This document shows positions 1-29,943 of a DNA stretch of 64,000 nt, in pieces; position 1 is the stretch's first letter; each line of letters starts with the position of its first letter. Source of the DNA: Hyposmocoma kahamanoa (taxonomy: Eukaryota > Arthropoda > Insecta > Lepidoptera > Cosmopterigidae); contig NW_020653855.1 of the NCBI RefSeq assembly GCF_003589595.1, positions 1,313,489-1,377,488 of the forward strand, read 5' to 3'. The position numbers were made by a program, and so were the translations under genes. Under the pieces are notes generated by a model. It did not search any database, had not been told where the DNA came from, and saw nothing but the letters and a program-made list of their open reading frames with translations.

Positions 1-17737
<17,737 letters not shown>

Positions 17738-17906
17738 AAGCAGTCAATTTATTAAAAAGGCTACGTTCCGAAAAGGCTAGTGACATTTGCGTCAGTTTAC
17801 TTCAATACGAAACATCCGTTAATAGATTTTAAGAACGTTCTCAGCCTAGGACTACTTTAATGGGAATTACGATGCTGAATGATGCCTACACAATTATAAT
17901 CGTTAG

Positions 17907-18515
17907 CATCAAATTGAAATACAATGCAAGCTGTAATATAGAAATATTCATGCGTTCTTATTTTATGTAAACGTTAATTTTCATAGCTAATTATGTCACA
18001 GTACGCTGAAAATGTCATATGTAAGAAGTATTGTGAACTGTCAATCGGTACTATCTCAATTTTGACAATTTTACAGGATGAAGAAAAAAATTGTTTGCGC
18101 CATTTATACGACTCCTCCGACGTAAAGTATCGTATGTCGAAATTGCCAAGTTTACAGGGGAGCGTTTTAAAGTTCTCCGTTTTATTTGGCAAAGCTCGTT
18201 ACTCACATACAGTGATCATCTAATAGATCATCTAACCGATATCTAGGATTTTATAATACGTAAAGTCACGTGTTATGTTCGTTTCAGTGAATTCATAACT
18301 TTAAAACGGTTCCCTGTAAACTTGGCAATTTCGACATACGATGCTTTACGTCGGAGGGGTCGATATAGCATCTGGTTTATTTAAAAAATACGTATTTTTA
18401 AATATTTTTATTACACATGTATGTATGTACACTACGTATTTTTATTTTTTTTTCTTTACCTGTAAAGTAGTCAAAATTTAAATAGTACCGGTTGCCAATT
18501 CACAGTCGATACGTA
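17907..18515. repeat. element E interrupted by MITE C
   Basis: The block 17907-18362 repeats 10997-11454, including MITE C (18109-18362, 254 bp) at the same internal site. The right end of element E follows, reaching 'aaatagtaccggttgcc' and 'cacagtcgatac' at 18515. The E ends are inverted repeats (tgaactg.caa.cggtact). Confidence 0.7.
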
Positions 18516-18689
18516 AGAAGTATACGCAAATTGGAGGTGAAGGTGATAGATTGGCTAACTTCAGCGTCACTTTCACTTCCATTTAGATAATATTCAAAAT
18601 GTTTTTAAAGAAGAAATAGTGACATTCTTAAATAATCAGTACTTAATACATTATTTACCTGATTAATGACAATATGTCATATATTGGAT

Positions 18690-19350
18690 CAACTCGAGAG
18701 GATTGGTAATCGCCATACATCATCATGTAGTGCCTCTCCACTACTGGAAGCTGGCCGTCAGCTTGGAGAGCTCTTCCCTGTCCTGGGCCAAGCGAAACAG
18801 ATTTTCTATGCTGGCAATATTGGTCCATTCCCGGAAGTTGCGCAACCACGACTTCTTCCTTCTTCCAGTACGTCGTTTACCCTCGATCTTGCCCATCATT
18901 ATCAGTTGGTACTTTTCATGCCGTAGAACGTGTCCAAGATACGCAACTTTCCTTTTCTTGACGGTCTGCAAGAGTTCTCGGTCCCTCCCAACGCACTTTC
19001 TGAGTCCAGCTAATGCGTAGCATTCTACGGTAGCACCACATCTCGAAGGCCACAAGACGCCTCTGGGTGTCGGCTTTTAGAGTCCAGGCTTCGCTACTGT
19101 ACAACACTACAGGCTAGACGTAGCAGTGGAGCAACCTCACTCGGAGCTTTGTTGATAGTTTGCGGCTGCACAAAACTTTGTCCATCCTCTTCAATGTAGC
19201 TCGAGCAATTTCTATTCGGGTTCGAATCGCCTGTTCGCACTCCCATTCTTCACTCACCCAAGCTCCAAGGTATTTGTCCATACGCGCTCGCTCAAGATTT
19301 AATTTTGTCTCTATACTGCAGATCGTAACTCTGAAAAAGGTCAAAATCCT
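18690..19350 (-). pseudogene. RTE-like LINE 3' fragment
   Basis: Minus-strand pieces in order: RARMDKYLGAWVSEEWECEQ, AIRTRIEIARATLKRMDKVL, LLYSSEAWTLK, AFEMWCYRRMLRISWTQKV, DRELLQTVKKRKVAYLGHVL, GKIEGKRRTGRRKKSWLRNF. This is the C-terminal region typical of RTE-type retrotransposon polymerases. It is split over three frames and so inactive. The end abuts the region containing the sequence gap. Confidence 0.85.
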
Positions 19351-19466
19351 GTCTTACATGTAGATGGCGCTGATAAATAGCCTCGAAGTAGTTTATATTA
19401 TGAAAATTGCCTTGAATATCAATTAATTCATCTTTAATATGAACTATAATTGTCAGTTCTTTTTGT

Positions 19467-19950
19467 AATAATAGGGGTTAAAGTATGAAATTGCCGATTT
19501 GTACTGAANNNNNNNNNNNNNNNNNNNNNNNNNNNNNNNNNNNNNNNNNNNNNNNNNNNNNNNNNNNNNNNNNNNNNNNNNNNNNNNNNNNNNNNNNNNN
19601 NNNNNNNNNNNNNNNNNNNNNNNNNNNNNNNNNNNNNNNNNNNNNNNNNNNNNNNNNNNNNNNNNNNNNNNNNNNNNNNNNNNNNNNNNNNNNNNNNNNN
19701 NNNNNNNNNNNNNNNNNNNNNNNNNNNNNNNNNNNNNNNNNNNNNNNNNNNNNNNNNNNNNNNNNNNNNNNNNNNNNNNNNNNNNNNNNNNNNNNNNNNN
19801 NNNNNNNNNNNNNNNNNNNNNNNNNNNNNNNNNNNNNNNNNNNNNNNNNNNNNNNNNNNNNNNNNNNNNNNNNNNNNNNNNNNNNNNNNNNNNNNNNNNN
19901 NNNNNNNNATTGCAATAAAACGGCAATTTCATACTTTAACCCCTAATATT
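19467..19950. mobile_element. inverted-repeat element containing the assembly gap
   Basis: Left arm 19467-19496 and right arm 19921-19950 are inverted copies of 30 bases with one mismatch, both carrying ggggttaaagtatgaaattg. The 400-base N run (19509-19908) fills the inside. It is most likely a palindromic MITE that assembly could not resolve. Confidence 0.8.
19509..19908. other. assembly gap of exactly 400 N
   Basis: A run of N. Its round length suggests an estimated or placeholder gap, not a measured one. Any ORF crossing it is meaningless. Confidence 0.99.
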
Positions 19951-20472
19951 ATTCAAATATTGACGATGAGGTAAAATTGTTTTCTGAACTTTTGACTAAT
20001 ATGCGTGTCAATAGATGGCGTTGTGTGTGAAAAAAATCTGTGAAATAAGCGCCATCTTTATTCTAGTTGATATCACTAGAAATTAAATTTCGTCTTCTTT
20101 TTTAAATGTTAAGGCCCCATCGAAGTGATCGATGATTTCGCCAATGTCAAGTTGAGGAACACACGAGTTATTACTCAAAAATTGACCGGCGTTATCTTTA
20201 AAGAGGAGAATCTAGAACGACAGAGAACCTAAACATACTATTACAAAAACAATTTTTTTTAGTAGAATTGAAAATAACTTGGATAAATTGGAGCTCGTCA
20301 ATGTAAAACAAATTAGTTACAAAAATAGCTATTTGGTACACGTCGCGACATCTGGTATACCAATCGGTAGTAAATACCCGATTACGCTGCCTTGTATCGC
20401 GATTAGCAATGCCTTGAGTTATTGGTCTTAAAACTAAAGGTATTTAGTTCAAAATTGTACTTTAACACTATA

Positions 20473-20745
20473 CGTAGCGATCAAATACACAGTATTAAAA
20501 AAATTGCAAGAATATTTTTTTACGAATAAGCATTATAGACATATTTTTTTTTATTAAAAATAATATGTGTCAATTTTCAACAGAGTAACAAGAAACAAAG
20601 GTGCTATACGTACTTAAATATATTTTAACATTGTTAATCAATTATTCTAGACAATGTTTGATAGTGAGATATGTCGGTCAGTATGCTTGTAAGTAAAAAG
20701 GTCATAATGAAGGCCCCATTCGTTATTCAACGTGTTGGAAACAAT
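20473..20745 (+). repeat. dispersed repeat pair, copy 1 (partner 24450-24735)
   Basis: Shared blocks are 'acgtagcgatcaaa', 'acaaaggtgctatacgta', 'gttaatcaattattctagac' and 'gccccattc.gtattcaac', in the same orientation 4 kb apart. It is non-coding. Confidence 0.6.
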
Positions 20746-20947
20746 TACTATCAAATAAGGTATTGGCGAGTGTACTGTATGTAAGTATGTACACTATGGT
20801 TGGAAAATATTATGTGCAGATTAAAATGCATTTGATTTGAGATGGTTATAAATATTCAATTTAAAATATGCTTATCTACAATATTATTATTCTAAAATAC
20901 ATTTGCACTTTATGCACTATATCTGCTAATAAATACGCTTATGACTA

Positions 20948-21021
20948 TAGAAAGACACAAAATTTTACACGAAGAATGGTAATAAATTACCCTATTACCA
21001 TTCAAATTTTGTGTCTTTCTA
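20948..21021. repeat. 74-bp hairpin
   Basis: The arms 'tagaaagacacaaaatttt' and 'aaattttgtgtctttcta' are inverted, with inner inverted words aatggtaat / attaccatt and a small bulge. It is a mini inverted-repeat element or a foldable RNA candidate. No promoter was seen. Confidence 0.6.
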
Positions 21022-21504
21022 GTAACTTCATTTCATCATTCTGGTGATAATACGAATGATAATTTATTATATTAAAGTTACATCTTTAAACAATTAGAGA
21101 TTTTGTGATTTCGGCATCTAAAACAAGTTTAATCTTTTCATTCACCACGAATGTTAAATGTACTTACTTTTGTTTTGTTACTTTAATATTATATAATGAT
21201 ATGTATATAAGGGAACCTGTCATTAGCTTTACTCTTAGTATATATGTATATACACTATGTAAAATATTTTATTAAATAAATAATATAAAAAAAACTTAAC
21301 CAGGCAGCGTAGCAGATGCAACTGACAAAATTTTGTAAAACAAAGACCGCCGAAAAGTATTTCATAAATGGAATGTAAAATGTAAAAAAAGAACTATAAT
21401 TACGAAGGAGGTTGCATATTGTAATAATCCACCAAATGAAAAATTTTAATCAGTAATTTTAATTATATTTTAGGAATTTTCTCGTCCTGATTAGTCGACA
21501 TAGG

Positions 21505-21660
21505 ACCTATCCGCAAAATGACTTATAGTCGTAAAACGACGTAATCGTGGTAGGCCTCATTCTGAAAATGCCTTATTCGGGAAGTACCCTATTCTACTTA
21601 AGACTTATTCGTACAAAGACTTATTCTTAAAAGGCCTTATTGTTAAAAAGCCATTACGTC
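21505..21660 (+). repeat. degenerate 16-bp tandem repeat
   Basis: About nine units of 15-18 bases around the consensus 'gacttattcgtaaaa' (for example gacttattcgtacaaa then gacttattcttaaaa). A LINE-like 3' end 'acgagacaggctttgcctag' follows at 21675. Confidence 0.65.
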
Positions 21661-22112
21661 ATTGCTAGAATTGGTTACCTACGAGACAGGCTTTGCCTAG
21701 TGTAGGAGCCAATGTAACCGGTTTAGATAAAGTTTAAAAGTATATGTTTTAAACGTACTCTGTATTCCATAATGTGTAATATAATATATTCTCACTTCTA
21801 TGCCTGTTATCTGTATTTGAACTGTAATTGTTTTTATGTACAAATAAATTATTTACTTACTTAATGTCAAGAGTGAAGCTTCATTCGCGTCATTCGTTAC
21901 ATTACATATTTGACAGTAATTGTTTTGGGCGGATGTGACGTGGAGAACAGGAGTGCCCCCTCATGGAACCGACTCAGTTAAGCGGTAGGTTTGTAATTTA
22001 ATTCGTAAAATCTCCAGACCTCTGCTGAAAATTTTTATTTTGCAGATGTGACTTTATTCCACCAAGTGTGCAACTTTCGAGTCTGTGGTGCTATTACAGT
22101 AATATTATATTT

Positions 22113-22348
22113 CGGCTCCTCCTACGTAAAGTATCGTATGTCGAAATTGCCAAGTTTGCAGGGAAGCGTTTTAAAGTTTTGAATTCAATGAAATAAGCAC
22201 AACACGTGACTTTAGCATTGCTCAGTTTTATTCGGCAAAGCTCGTTACTCACATAGATTATTATAAAATCCTAGATATCGTTGTTTATCTAACTCTTCCC
22301 TGTAAACTTGGCAATTTCGACATACGATACTTTGTGTAGAAGGGGTCG
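22113..22348. mobile_element. MITE family C, intergenic copy (236 bp)
   Basis: The arms 'cggctcctcctacgtaaagt' and 'actttgtgtagaaggggtcg' are inverted. Flanking attt on both sides is a possible 4-bp target duplication. Confidence 0.75.
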
Positions 22349-22399
22349 ATTTGAATAATTTGGTTCTTTCAATATTATGTTTAAGTTTATTCAATATCA

Positions 22400-22798
22400 C
22401 AATGTTTTACCTCAGAATAATAACGCATAGAATGATAGTTTCATATCAAACGAACTGTCACAAGTGAGGCAATAATCAAATTCATGTAGGCTAGTTTTAG
22501 TAGTAGGTTAATTTTCGGTTTTAGTGAATATTTATATAAAAATACAAGTTGAAACGCGTTACCTTCTTGTGGAATGTGATGTTAGTATCTATTTTATGTT
22601 TGTCTGACGTATTTTTACACTCATTTACCGCACATTTCGTCATTATTAGTTAAAATTCTGGAGCTGTTCGCGGTGCAAGTTGACCTTGAGCACTGAAAGC
22701 CCGCCCGCTCGTGTAGGCCCTTTGGGAGCGCTTCAGTTTGCCTCACTTAGCGTGTGCGGGCTAGGTTTCTATGCGTTATTATTCTAAGTGTTTTACTG
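22400..22798. mobile_element. candidate MITE with 19-bp perfect inverted ends
   Basis: agaataataacgcatagaa at 22414-22432 is perfectly inverted at 22767-22785, with further imperfect pairing outward (gttttac / gtaaaac). A GC-rich core lies at 22660-22765. No ORF. Confidence 0.6.
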
Positions 22799-22884
22799 CC
22801 ATGGGTTTCAATTATTTTTGCGAAATTACTCTACTATATTCTGTCTTATTTGAAAATGGAGTAAAATGACAGGTCTGTGCGCAA

Positions 22885-23045
22885 AAGTGTTGCAAGCAGC
22901 TAGTGATTTCAGTCGATTATATTGACTATCGACTGAATGTTGGTTACGCTTATGAAATAAATAGCCTAACTTGTTTCATTTGAGTCATCATGTGAAACTG
23001 CTGGGCACAGGTTTATTTGTATTGTTATTTTTTGAAAATTCAAGC
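22885..23045 (+). repeat. dispersed repeat pair, copy 2 (partner 2755-2925)
   Basis: See partner. The shared words are gcaagcagctagtg, gaaataaatagc and ctgggcacaggtt. Confidence 0.5.
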
Positions 23046-23772
23046 ATTCACTAAATTTATAAATATGTCTTAAAAATACAAATAGGAAACATATTTTAAA
23101 GTTTTTCATTTTAATTAAAAATATGTATAAACAAATCCGCTTGTCGTTATTAAAATGTGTATTACTACAATTTGATTTCGATACCAATAGACCAACTGTT
23201 AAAATAAGAATACAATAACGCAATTAGTAATCATTAGAACGCCGTAACATTCACAATTCAGACATATTTGTCAAAATTTCTTTTTTTTTAAATTTCTTTT
23301 AATCTATCGATAAAAATGTCGACAACAACCACATGACTATTTAAAATTTTACTAAATCTAGCAACCCTGCAAATGTCTTTTACTCCATCTTCAAAAAAGA
23401 CACTATATTTTGATGTAATTACCATGGCGTGGTTCTTTAAATTTTTTATCAATAAAATCTACCAACCTGTAAGCAATAACAATTTTGAAAGAACCATATA
23501 TATATATAATGGTTTTAATATTCATAATCCAACATGTTGATCGATATAAATGTAGGTCAACAAACGACTCAGTGAATTGGGTGCCTTAATATGAATGTAT
23601 TAAATACTTATTGTTACTCGTTATTATAGTGAAATTATTTTTGTGAGAATTTTATATAATTATAAAAATTGCATTTTGTTTATATTAAATTAAATTTAAT
23701 TGTAAAATTATTTGTGATCAAATTACGTATCAGTATTTCTTAAACTCCACTGGTTTTTTTTTAGGTTTTAAT

Positions 23773-24225
23773 ATATCGACTGAACTGGCAACCGGTACTA
23801 TCTCAATTTTTGACAACTTTACAGGTTGAAGAAAACACTTGTTTGTGTCATTTATTTAGCATCTGGTTTGTTAAATAAAAATACGTAGTATATTTGTTTT
23901 TTCAAACAAACCAATGTTTCGGGCCCTTTACAGGTCCCATGGTCACGGTTGACGGGACCTGTAAAGGGACCGGAACGTTGGTTTGTTTGAAAAAACAAAA
24001 AAATGCGATTTAAACCCTGAAAAATAGTTTCATATCCTATGTGTAACAATCGCAAAACCTATGAACTCGAAAAATACGTAGTTTTTAAATATTTTTATTA
24101 CACTTGTTATTAAAAACAATGGTATTTCTTGCAATGCTGCGGAGTATGAAATAGTATAAAATGGTATTAAAAAGCGAAATCTTAAAAAATTTAAATAGTA
24201 CCGGTTGCCAGTTCACAGTCGATAT
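23773..24225. mobile_element. element E, most complete copy, carrying hairpin D
   Basis: The ends are inverted: atatcgactg then aactggcaaccggtactat on the left, and the complement at 24195-24225. A long hairpin lies inside (23895-23998; arms caggtcccatggtcacgg and others), carrying the 'ggtttgtttgaaaaaacaaa' word also seen at 10790-10828 and 52540-52610. Non-autonomous. Confidence 0.7.
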
Positions 24226-24449
24226 GTGTATGTTAGTTAGGTTGAAAAGTTAATTAACTCTGTAATTGCGGTTATTTTTTAAACCTCGAATTCAACTGCG
24301 TCAAAATGTGATTGTCAAGATGTTATTCTCGTTATGTGGAGCTTATATTTAAACCCATATTTTTATTCCTGTATCGTCGACTCACGTGTTAAAGGTGCCG
24401 TGTGGACAGTCCCATATTTTTTTAAATATTAGACAACATCATTTAGGAC

Positions 24450-24735
24450 GTAATACGTAGCGATCAAAATTACAGTATTAAAGAATGCAAGAATATCCTC
24501 TACGAATAAGTAGGTATATAAATAAATATTTTTGTAACAAACACATGTCAATTTTCGGTGGCAATACATAGAGTAAATAGATAATAGAAATACAAAGGTG
24601 CTATACGTATTTAGATATTATTTTAAAATTGTTAATCAATTATTCTAGACATATCTATGGATATGCCGGTCAACATGCTTGTAAGTGAAGAGGTCTTCAC
24701 GTAGGCCCCATTCAGTATTCAACATGTTGGTGGAG
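24450..24735 (+). repeat. dispersed repeat pair, copy 2 (partner 20473-20745)
   Basis: Same order and orientation as the partner, with more indels. A fragment of GC-rich repeat B (reversed) follows at 24735-24800. Confidence 0.6.
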
Positions 24736-25086
24736 CTGTTGACTCGCTCACCTCCCGTTGTGCATTGCACAACTAACGGTTGCCACCGCTAAGCCGTTGA
24801 CTCTAAAGTCAATACCAAATTTTCGCTTCGACAGTGGCTTTTAAGGAACAAAAGTAGATAAAAAATGATAACGTTTCGACATAACGAGAATAAGTAAGTA
24901 AGCACGACAACAATGTCGGTTATGTATTACCAGTATAAGCTGATAAATGTCCTAAATCCATCTCATCAGTAGAAACCATCGATGGTTTCTAGATAAGTAC
25001 TGTTTACAACTGTCACTTTGTAACCTGTGGCACTGTACTGCTACCTAAAAATATACAATCCTCCAAGGTTGTTACTATTTTACAAA

Positions 25087-25460
25087 CATCGAGTGTATAA
25101 CCAGAAATAGAGACGAAGTGTCATTTAATTTGTTTGGAAACTACTTTGCCAAATCATTATGGTAACAACTGCGCTCCGATTGGCCGATTTGCTGTTTTTT
25201 CCACACCACGTACCGAATGGAACAGTCCCCTATTGTTAGAGGTATTATCTTTATTACAATAAATACAGAATATTTTTGGAATATATGGAGACATACATAC
25301 AGGTCAGTTGTTGGCGCTGTACTATTTCAGCTTTCTAATTTGTGATTTGAGCGTAAATGAGACTTGATATTTAAAAGTGATATAAGGCCCATTTGCCTGA
25401 TGAGTTGCCAGGGATGGATAGCCCTTATGTCGTCTCTATTTCTGGTTATATAGTCGATTG
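25087..25460. mobile_element. MITE family J (CATCGAG ends), internally deleted copy
   Basis: It starts catcgagtgtataaccagaa and ends with the complement 'tctggttatatagtcgat'. The middle block present in other copies is missing. The flanks tttacaaa / tgtagaaa are a weak 8-bp duplication. Confidence 0.7.
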
Positions 25461-25731
25461 TAGAAACAGTATTAAGATCTTAAGTCGAGTATCTTTATTA
25501 ATAAATATCATTTCAGTGCTTGTGTACTTATTGATTACTTTCATTAAGACGACCTCGCGCAGTGGGCGCTCGATGAGGAGGCCCCGAGTTGGCTCCCGGT
25601 ATGACCAATTTAGAATCGTTAATTTTCTAAATACATTGCTTGAGATGCGGGCGTTTCAAGTGGTCTTGTATAGGATTTTTCAACAAGAACTTTAACAATA
25701 AATTTATTGTATTAAAATTAAGGTTTGGCAA

Positions 25732-26060
25732 TTATGAATGAAAAATTATATCTGATAAATGTCCACCACGACCACAGTTACAGATGTCGATTTTTACATC
25801 AAAGTTTTTAATCACTTTTTGACAAAATGGTGGGTCTATTTCGTTAATCACTGGCTGCAATCGATTCAATTGGCTCCGTATAGACTATCTTCTACATAAC
25901 CCCAGAAAAAATAATCCAGCGGTGCTAAATCACATAATCGAGCTGGCCACTTAACAGCTGAATTTCGTGAAATTATGCGATCGGAAATTTGGTTTGCAAT
26001 AAATTCATTGTTTCGGTGGTTGTGTGACTTGTGGCACCATCTTGTTAAAACCAAATGTTA
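25732..26060 (-). pseudogene. mariner-type transposase C-terminal fragment
   Basis: Minus-strand translation gives RWCHKSHNHRNNEF, DRIISRNSAVKWPARLCDLA, PLDYFFWGYVEDSLYGANQL, then CNCGRGGHLSDIIFHS and a stop. The 'WP.RS.DL.PLD.FLWGY' block, with the terminal CxxxGGH segment, is characteristic of Tc1/mariner-like DDE transposases. The N-terminal half is absent, so it is inactive. Confidence 0.8.
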
Positions 26061-26374
26061 GTGATATCCATATCATCAATTTTTATTGAGTTTTCAACAT
26101 CTCTCGATAGCGTAATCCATATCGTAACCGCATTTCGAAAAACAAAAACGCCCAATGCCAACGGCACAAGTTACACAGCTACCGAAACAATGAAGTTATT
26201 GCATAGGGTTATTAGATATGTGTAGGGTTATTTGTAAATTACCAACAACCTTGCAGGACTACACTACTAACATCATAAAATAACAACTTGTTTCATGACT
26301 TTTGGCAAAACAAAATAAATTTACTAAACTTAAACTTCCAACGATCTAAGGTATTTTTTCTAAGTGTTCTAAAT

Positions 26375-26760
26375 TTGTATTAATAATTATAACAAACTAG
26401 TGGAGTAATTTCACTAAAAAATATTTAATATCATTGTGGTGCAACATTGACAGCGACATCTCTAGCTGGTAGCTGTAAAGGTGCCTAACTGGGTGACGAA
26501 ATGCTTTCATAGATTTCTCATAGATGGCGCTACGGCTCAAAAGTAGTTGAAAACCAGATACAAAGACCCGATAACAAGCACATTAAAGAATTCGTGAAGT
26601 CCGCTGGTTCGTTCCGTGGCTTTATTGGATAGCGTCTGGCACGGATAGCTAGAATACGTCGTTTCGAATCCGGCCGGGTCGAAGGAATTTCTACTAAGTG
26701 TTCGATCTTGGTATTAATAATTATAACTAGTGGAGTAATTTGACAAAAAATAATTGATTA
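26375..26760 (+). repeat. tRNA-derived SINE (family G), most complete copy
   Basis: The body 'aactagtggagtaatttcac' is followed by 'gatggcgctacggctcaaaa', then a tRNA-like head 'ccgtggctttattggatagc' and B-box-like gtttcgaatccggcc. The 3' part repeats the body. Confidence 0.65.
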
Positions 26761-27084
26761 TTATGGTGGTGAAGTTCCCAACTTCCATGTTTTTATTGTA
26801 ATAAATCTGACACTTTTTAGTATCTGTATCTGGCAGTAAGGTAGCAATTTCAAACGCGCGAGCATCCTCTCTGACGACCGTTTTGCATCGGTCTGGTGTA
26901 TACGCAAACACTTTCTTTTGTTGATTGAACGATCTATTTAAATATTTTTATACGAAAGTAAAACTGGTGAATTATTAAAAGCATGAAACAAAAGTTGTTC
27001 TTTATAATGTTAGTAATATAGTCTTACGGGTGTGTTACAAATAATCCTGTATGGAAAATGTAGACATACACGATTAGTGGTGAA

Positions 27085-27662
27085 TAGAGGTGCGCGTTTA
27101 TACGAAAAGCATTTAAAAAGTCTGCTTTTTAAAGTAAGCACGCTTTTCATTTTAAGCGTAAACGTTGGTCACTGGTCAGTCTATGCGCTTAAATGTTTTC
27201 CTAAACGACTTTTTAACCGTCAAACTAAAGAACGTTTATGTGAAAAGCGCTTTTACAAGCACGGTTTTTAAACATGCGTTTTAACCTCAAAAAAATTCTC
27301 AAAACAAATAGCAGTTTTTTCCATTTCAACGGTTAACAACTACAAACAATAACAAACAAACAAAAATAAAAAAACTATGTTTTTGAACGCTTTTAAACGC
27401 CAATGAACAAAATGTTAACATAATAATGTTATGTCATAAATAAAAATATAACTCGTTTTTTTTTTTTCAAAAAACTTATCTTAAAACCTTTAGTGGTATA
27501 CTCTTGAGTATCGCTATCAATACAACGTTGCAAGCTTTTTTTAACATAAAAGTCTATGCGCGTAAACGTTTTCTAAAGGATTTTGGCAGCTTCAAACTAA
27601 AAAGCGTTTAAAAAAGCATAACGTTTAAACGTTTAAAAAAATGAGCACTTTTCCCATCTCTA
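27085..27662. mobile_element. hAT-like MITE family M, copy 2 (578 bp)
   Basis: Ends TAGAGGTG and CATCTCTA. The perfect 8-bp target duplication GTGGTGAA flanks it (27077-27084 and 27663-27670). It is rich in 'aaacgtttaaa' words and has no transposase ORF. It serves as the empty-site reference for MITE C in copy 1. Confidence 0.9.
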
Positions 27663-28424
27663 GTGGTGAATATGCTTAACATGTTGCCATGTTACTATAA
27701 AAATATTAACTAATTGTATAGCAGCTTATATACGCCCCGCTGGCGGGCATGGGTCACCTCTGTATAGAGTAATTATGTAATTATAATATTATTAATGAAT
27801 GTAGAATAATTGTGTAAAATTATATAGAAGATAAATATTATTATTGTTATTTTTTAATGTATGTTTTCGGTTAATATAAGTCTCCGTAACTGAAATGTTA
27901 TTACATTTTATTATTTACATGTAACATGTTCTATGCATTAAATGTAGTGAACATTTCTTGAATATAAAAATGAAAATATTTTTTTTATTACGAATATCAG
28001 TTTTTTAATTTCAAATACTGTTGTATTATTTCCGGTGGTTGTTGGTCATGAAAAATAGCGCCCCGTAAAAGTAGGTTGCTTGCTGTATATTTGTGAAAGT
28101 CGTGCTGTCCCTATTGTACTTCGAGGAATGGCCCATTTCGATGGAGAGTTACATACACGCAAGAACTAAAATCTCAAATGTTATACAAGATTCGCAAGTA
28201 ACTTAATAGCCTCCTCGATTGTTTACACAGAGATAAATATAGTAAGGAGATTAATTTTTTCTTTTTTTTTAGATTTCTATAAACACAATCTCGTATGACA
28301 TTTTTTCTATACGAGTATCGTACATATCAATTCGAACCGTTTTGAGTGCGAGAATTGCTCGACTTCAGTGATTACTCTAGTATTGACTACGGATAGATCA
28401 AACTTTTTTTTTTTCTAATTATTT

Positions 28425-28730
28425 ATACAAAGATCTCGAAAGAGAGATTAGAACCAACGTCTTCCAGCATACCGTGACAGACGCTTTGCTAACTAAGCCA
28501 CGGAACGAACTAGCGGATCTAACGAATTTTTCGTAGCCGCCATCTGTAAGAAATCTATGAAAGTTTTTCTTCACTCAGCCAGGTACCTTTATAGCTACCA
28601 GCAGCTAATTAGAGATGTCGTTTTAATAATTTGTAAGTTGATTGAATGTCAGGTTTGACAACCATGTCATGGTTGTCAAACCTGACATTCAATTATTTTT
28701 GTACAATTACTCTTTTGTATTAATACTTCT
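28425..28730 (-). repeat. tRNA-derived SINE (family G) with hairpin
   Basis: Minus strand: 'ccgtggcttagttagcaaag', then 'gaagacgttggttctaatc' and the body. A perfect 26-1-26 inverted repeat (28641-28693) lies within or beside its 3' part. Confidence 0.6.
28641..28693. repeat. perfect 26-bp inverted repeat with one-base spacer
   Basis: attgaatgtcaggtttgaca then accatg on the left arm, T at 28667, and its exact complement to 28693. No mismatch is seen. Confidence 0.95.
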
Positions 28731-29460
28731 TTATTATTCTTTTTGCTTTAAAGTTCTGTTTACACGGAGATGTTTAATATTCAAAGGCGAGGTGATTGTC
28801 ACTCACATGGAAGGGCAATAATAGCCAATGTATAGACGAGGAAAGTTTTTTATATTCCTTCGATAATCATATCTTCGAGACGGGAAACTCTCGTCATCTA
28901 AATGAGCCTTTATTCATCGGATTCAGATGCTTTCTCCATATATTTAAGACAATTAGTATTAAGCCGAACTGTTATGTAGTCGATTAGTGCTTCCAGTTAT
29001 TTTATATGCAAAAGTGAAAAATAAAAATCCAAAACTTTGCCAAAACTTTATTACAGAAAGGTTGGTACCTACAAAAATAAATGCTAAATAATAACATAGA
29101 TAATTATTTTCCATTAATTCCAATATTAATTATTAATTAAACTATAACATAATCGTAGAATGATGATAATATTATATATTAAATTGTGCATTATAGTAGT
29201 GTTGTAACCCAATAGCAAAACTATCGATAGTCTGTCAATAGTGTTGAGAAAAAATAACAATATCGATATCATAAACTGACAAACACTATTGATTATTACA
29301 AAGATTGATGAATGCAAGTGAAGCAAGAGTCGTTTGCCAGGATCTTACAAACTGGTGATCTATAGTGTCTGCCTAGCCAATGGGAATTCAAAGGCATGAG
29401 GCGCTTACTGATCGATTATACATATATAAGCAATACTATGCATAATATAGATGGGTTTAT

Positions 29461-29557
29461 AGGGCGCGTTCAAATCAGCCGCTGTTAGTTAGTTAGTGTG
29501 TTAGTCACTTTTCATACGCTGCAGCGCGGCTAACAGCGGCTAATTTGAACGCGTCCT
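29461..29557. mobile_element. 97-bp palindromic mini-element
   Basis: The ends 'agggcgcgttcaaatcagcc' and the complement of 'ggctaatttgaacgcgtcct' pair over about 28 bases. It is GC-richer than its flanks. Confidence 0.65.
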
Positions 29558-29943
29558 TATAGTGCATTCGCGTTAAAAATGTGTTCGAAATTTAAATTGA
29601 CAAATCACAAAGCTTTAGTATGACGTGATGTGCAGTACGAAATTCGAACTGACCAATAACAGTACCGCACTTTAACGTGAATAGACTTTAGTTTGTGATT
29701 TTTTTATGTACATAAGCTAACATGTTTAGGTGCTACCAACGCGAACTGTCGCAGCGACACCTGATACTTACGACTTCAGCATTGACTTCTGTGGACTAGT
29801 TCATTACATCGCCATTACAGGCGTCATCGTGTGAGAACCGCCTTGGAGACAAATTAACAAGAAAAAAAAAACGCTGCTGAACTAACGCGCGCGTAATCTC
29901 GTGCGGTTATTGCGCCTAAACGGCTGTCTAAGCCAATTATTAT

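Noticed and set aside
19453..19946. Long ORFs across 19453-19946 on both strands
   Set aside because: They run through the 400-base N gap, where no stop can be scored.
26714..26911. 65-codon minus-strand ORF (VFAYTPDRCKTVVRE region)
   Set aside because: Protein-like wording for about 45 residues but no family recognised, no splice sites supported, and it starts next to SINE G; left unannotated.
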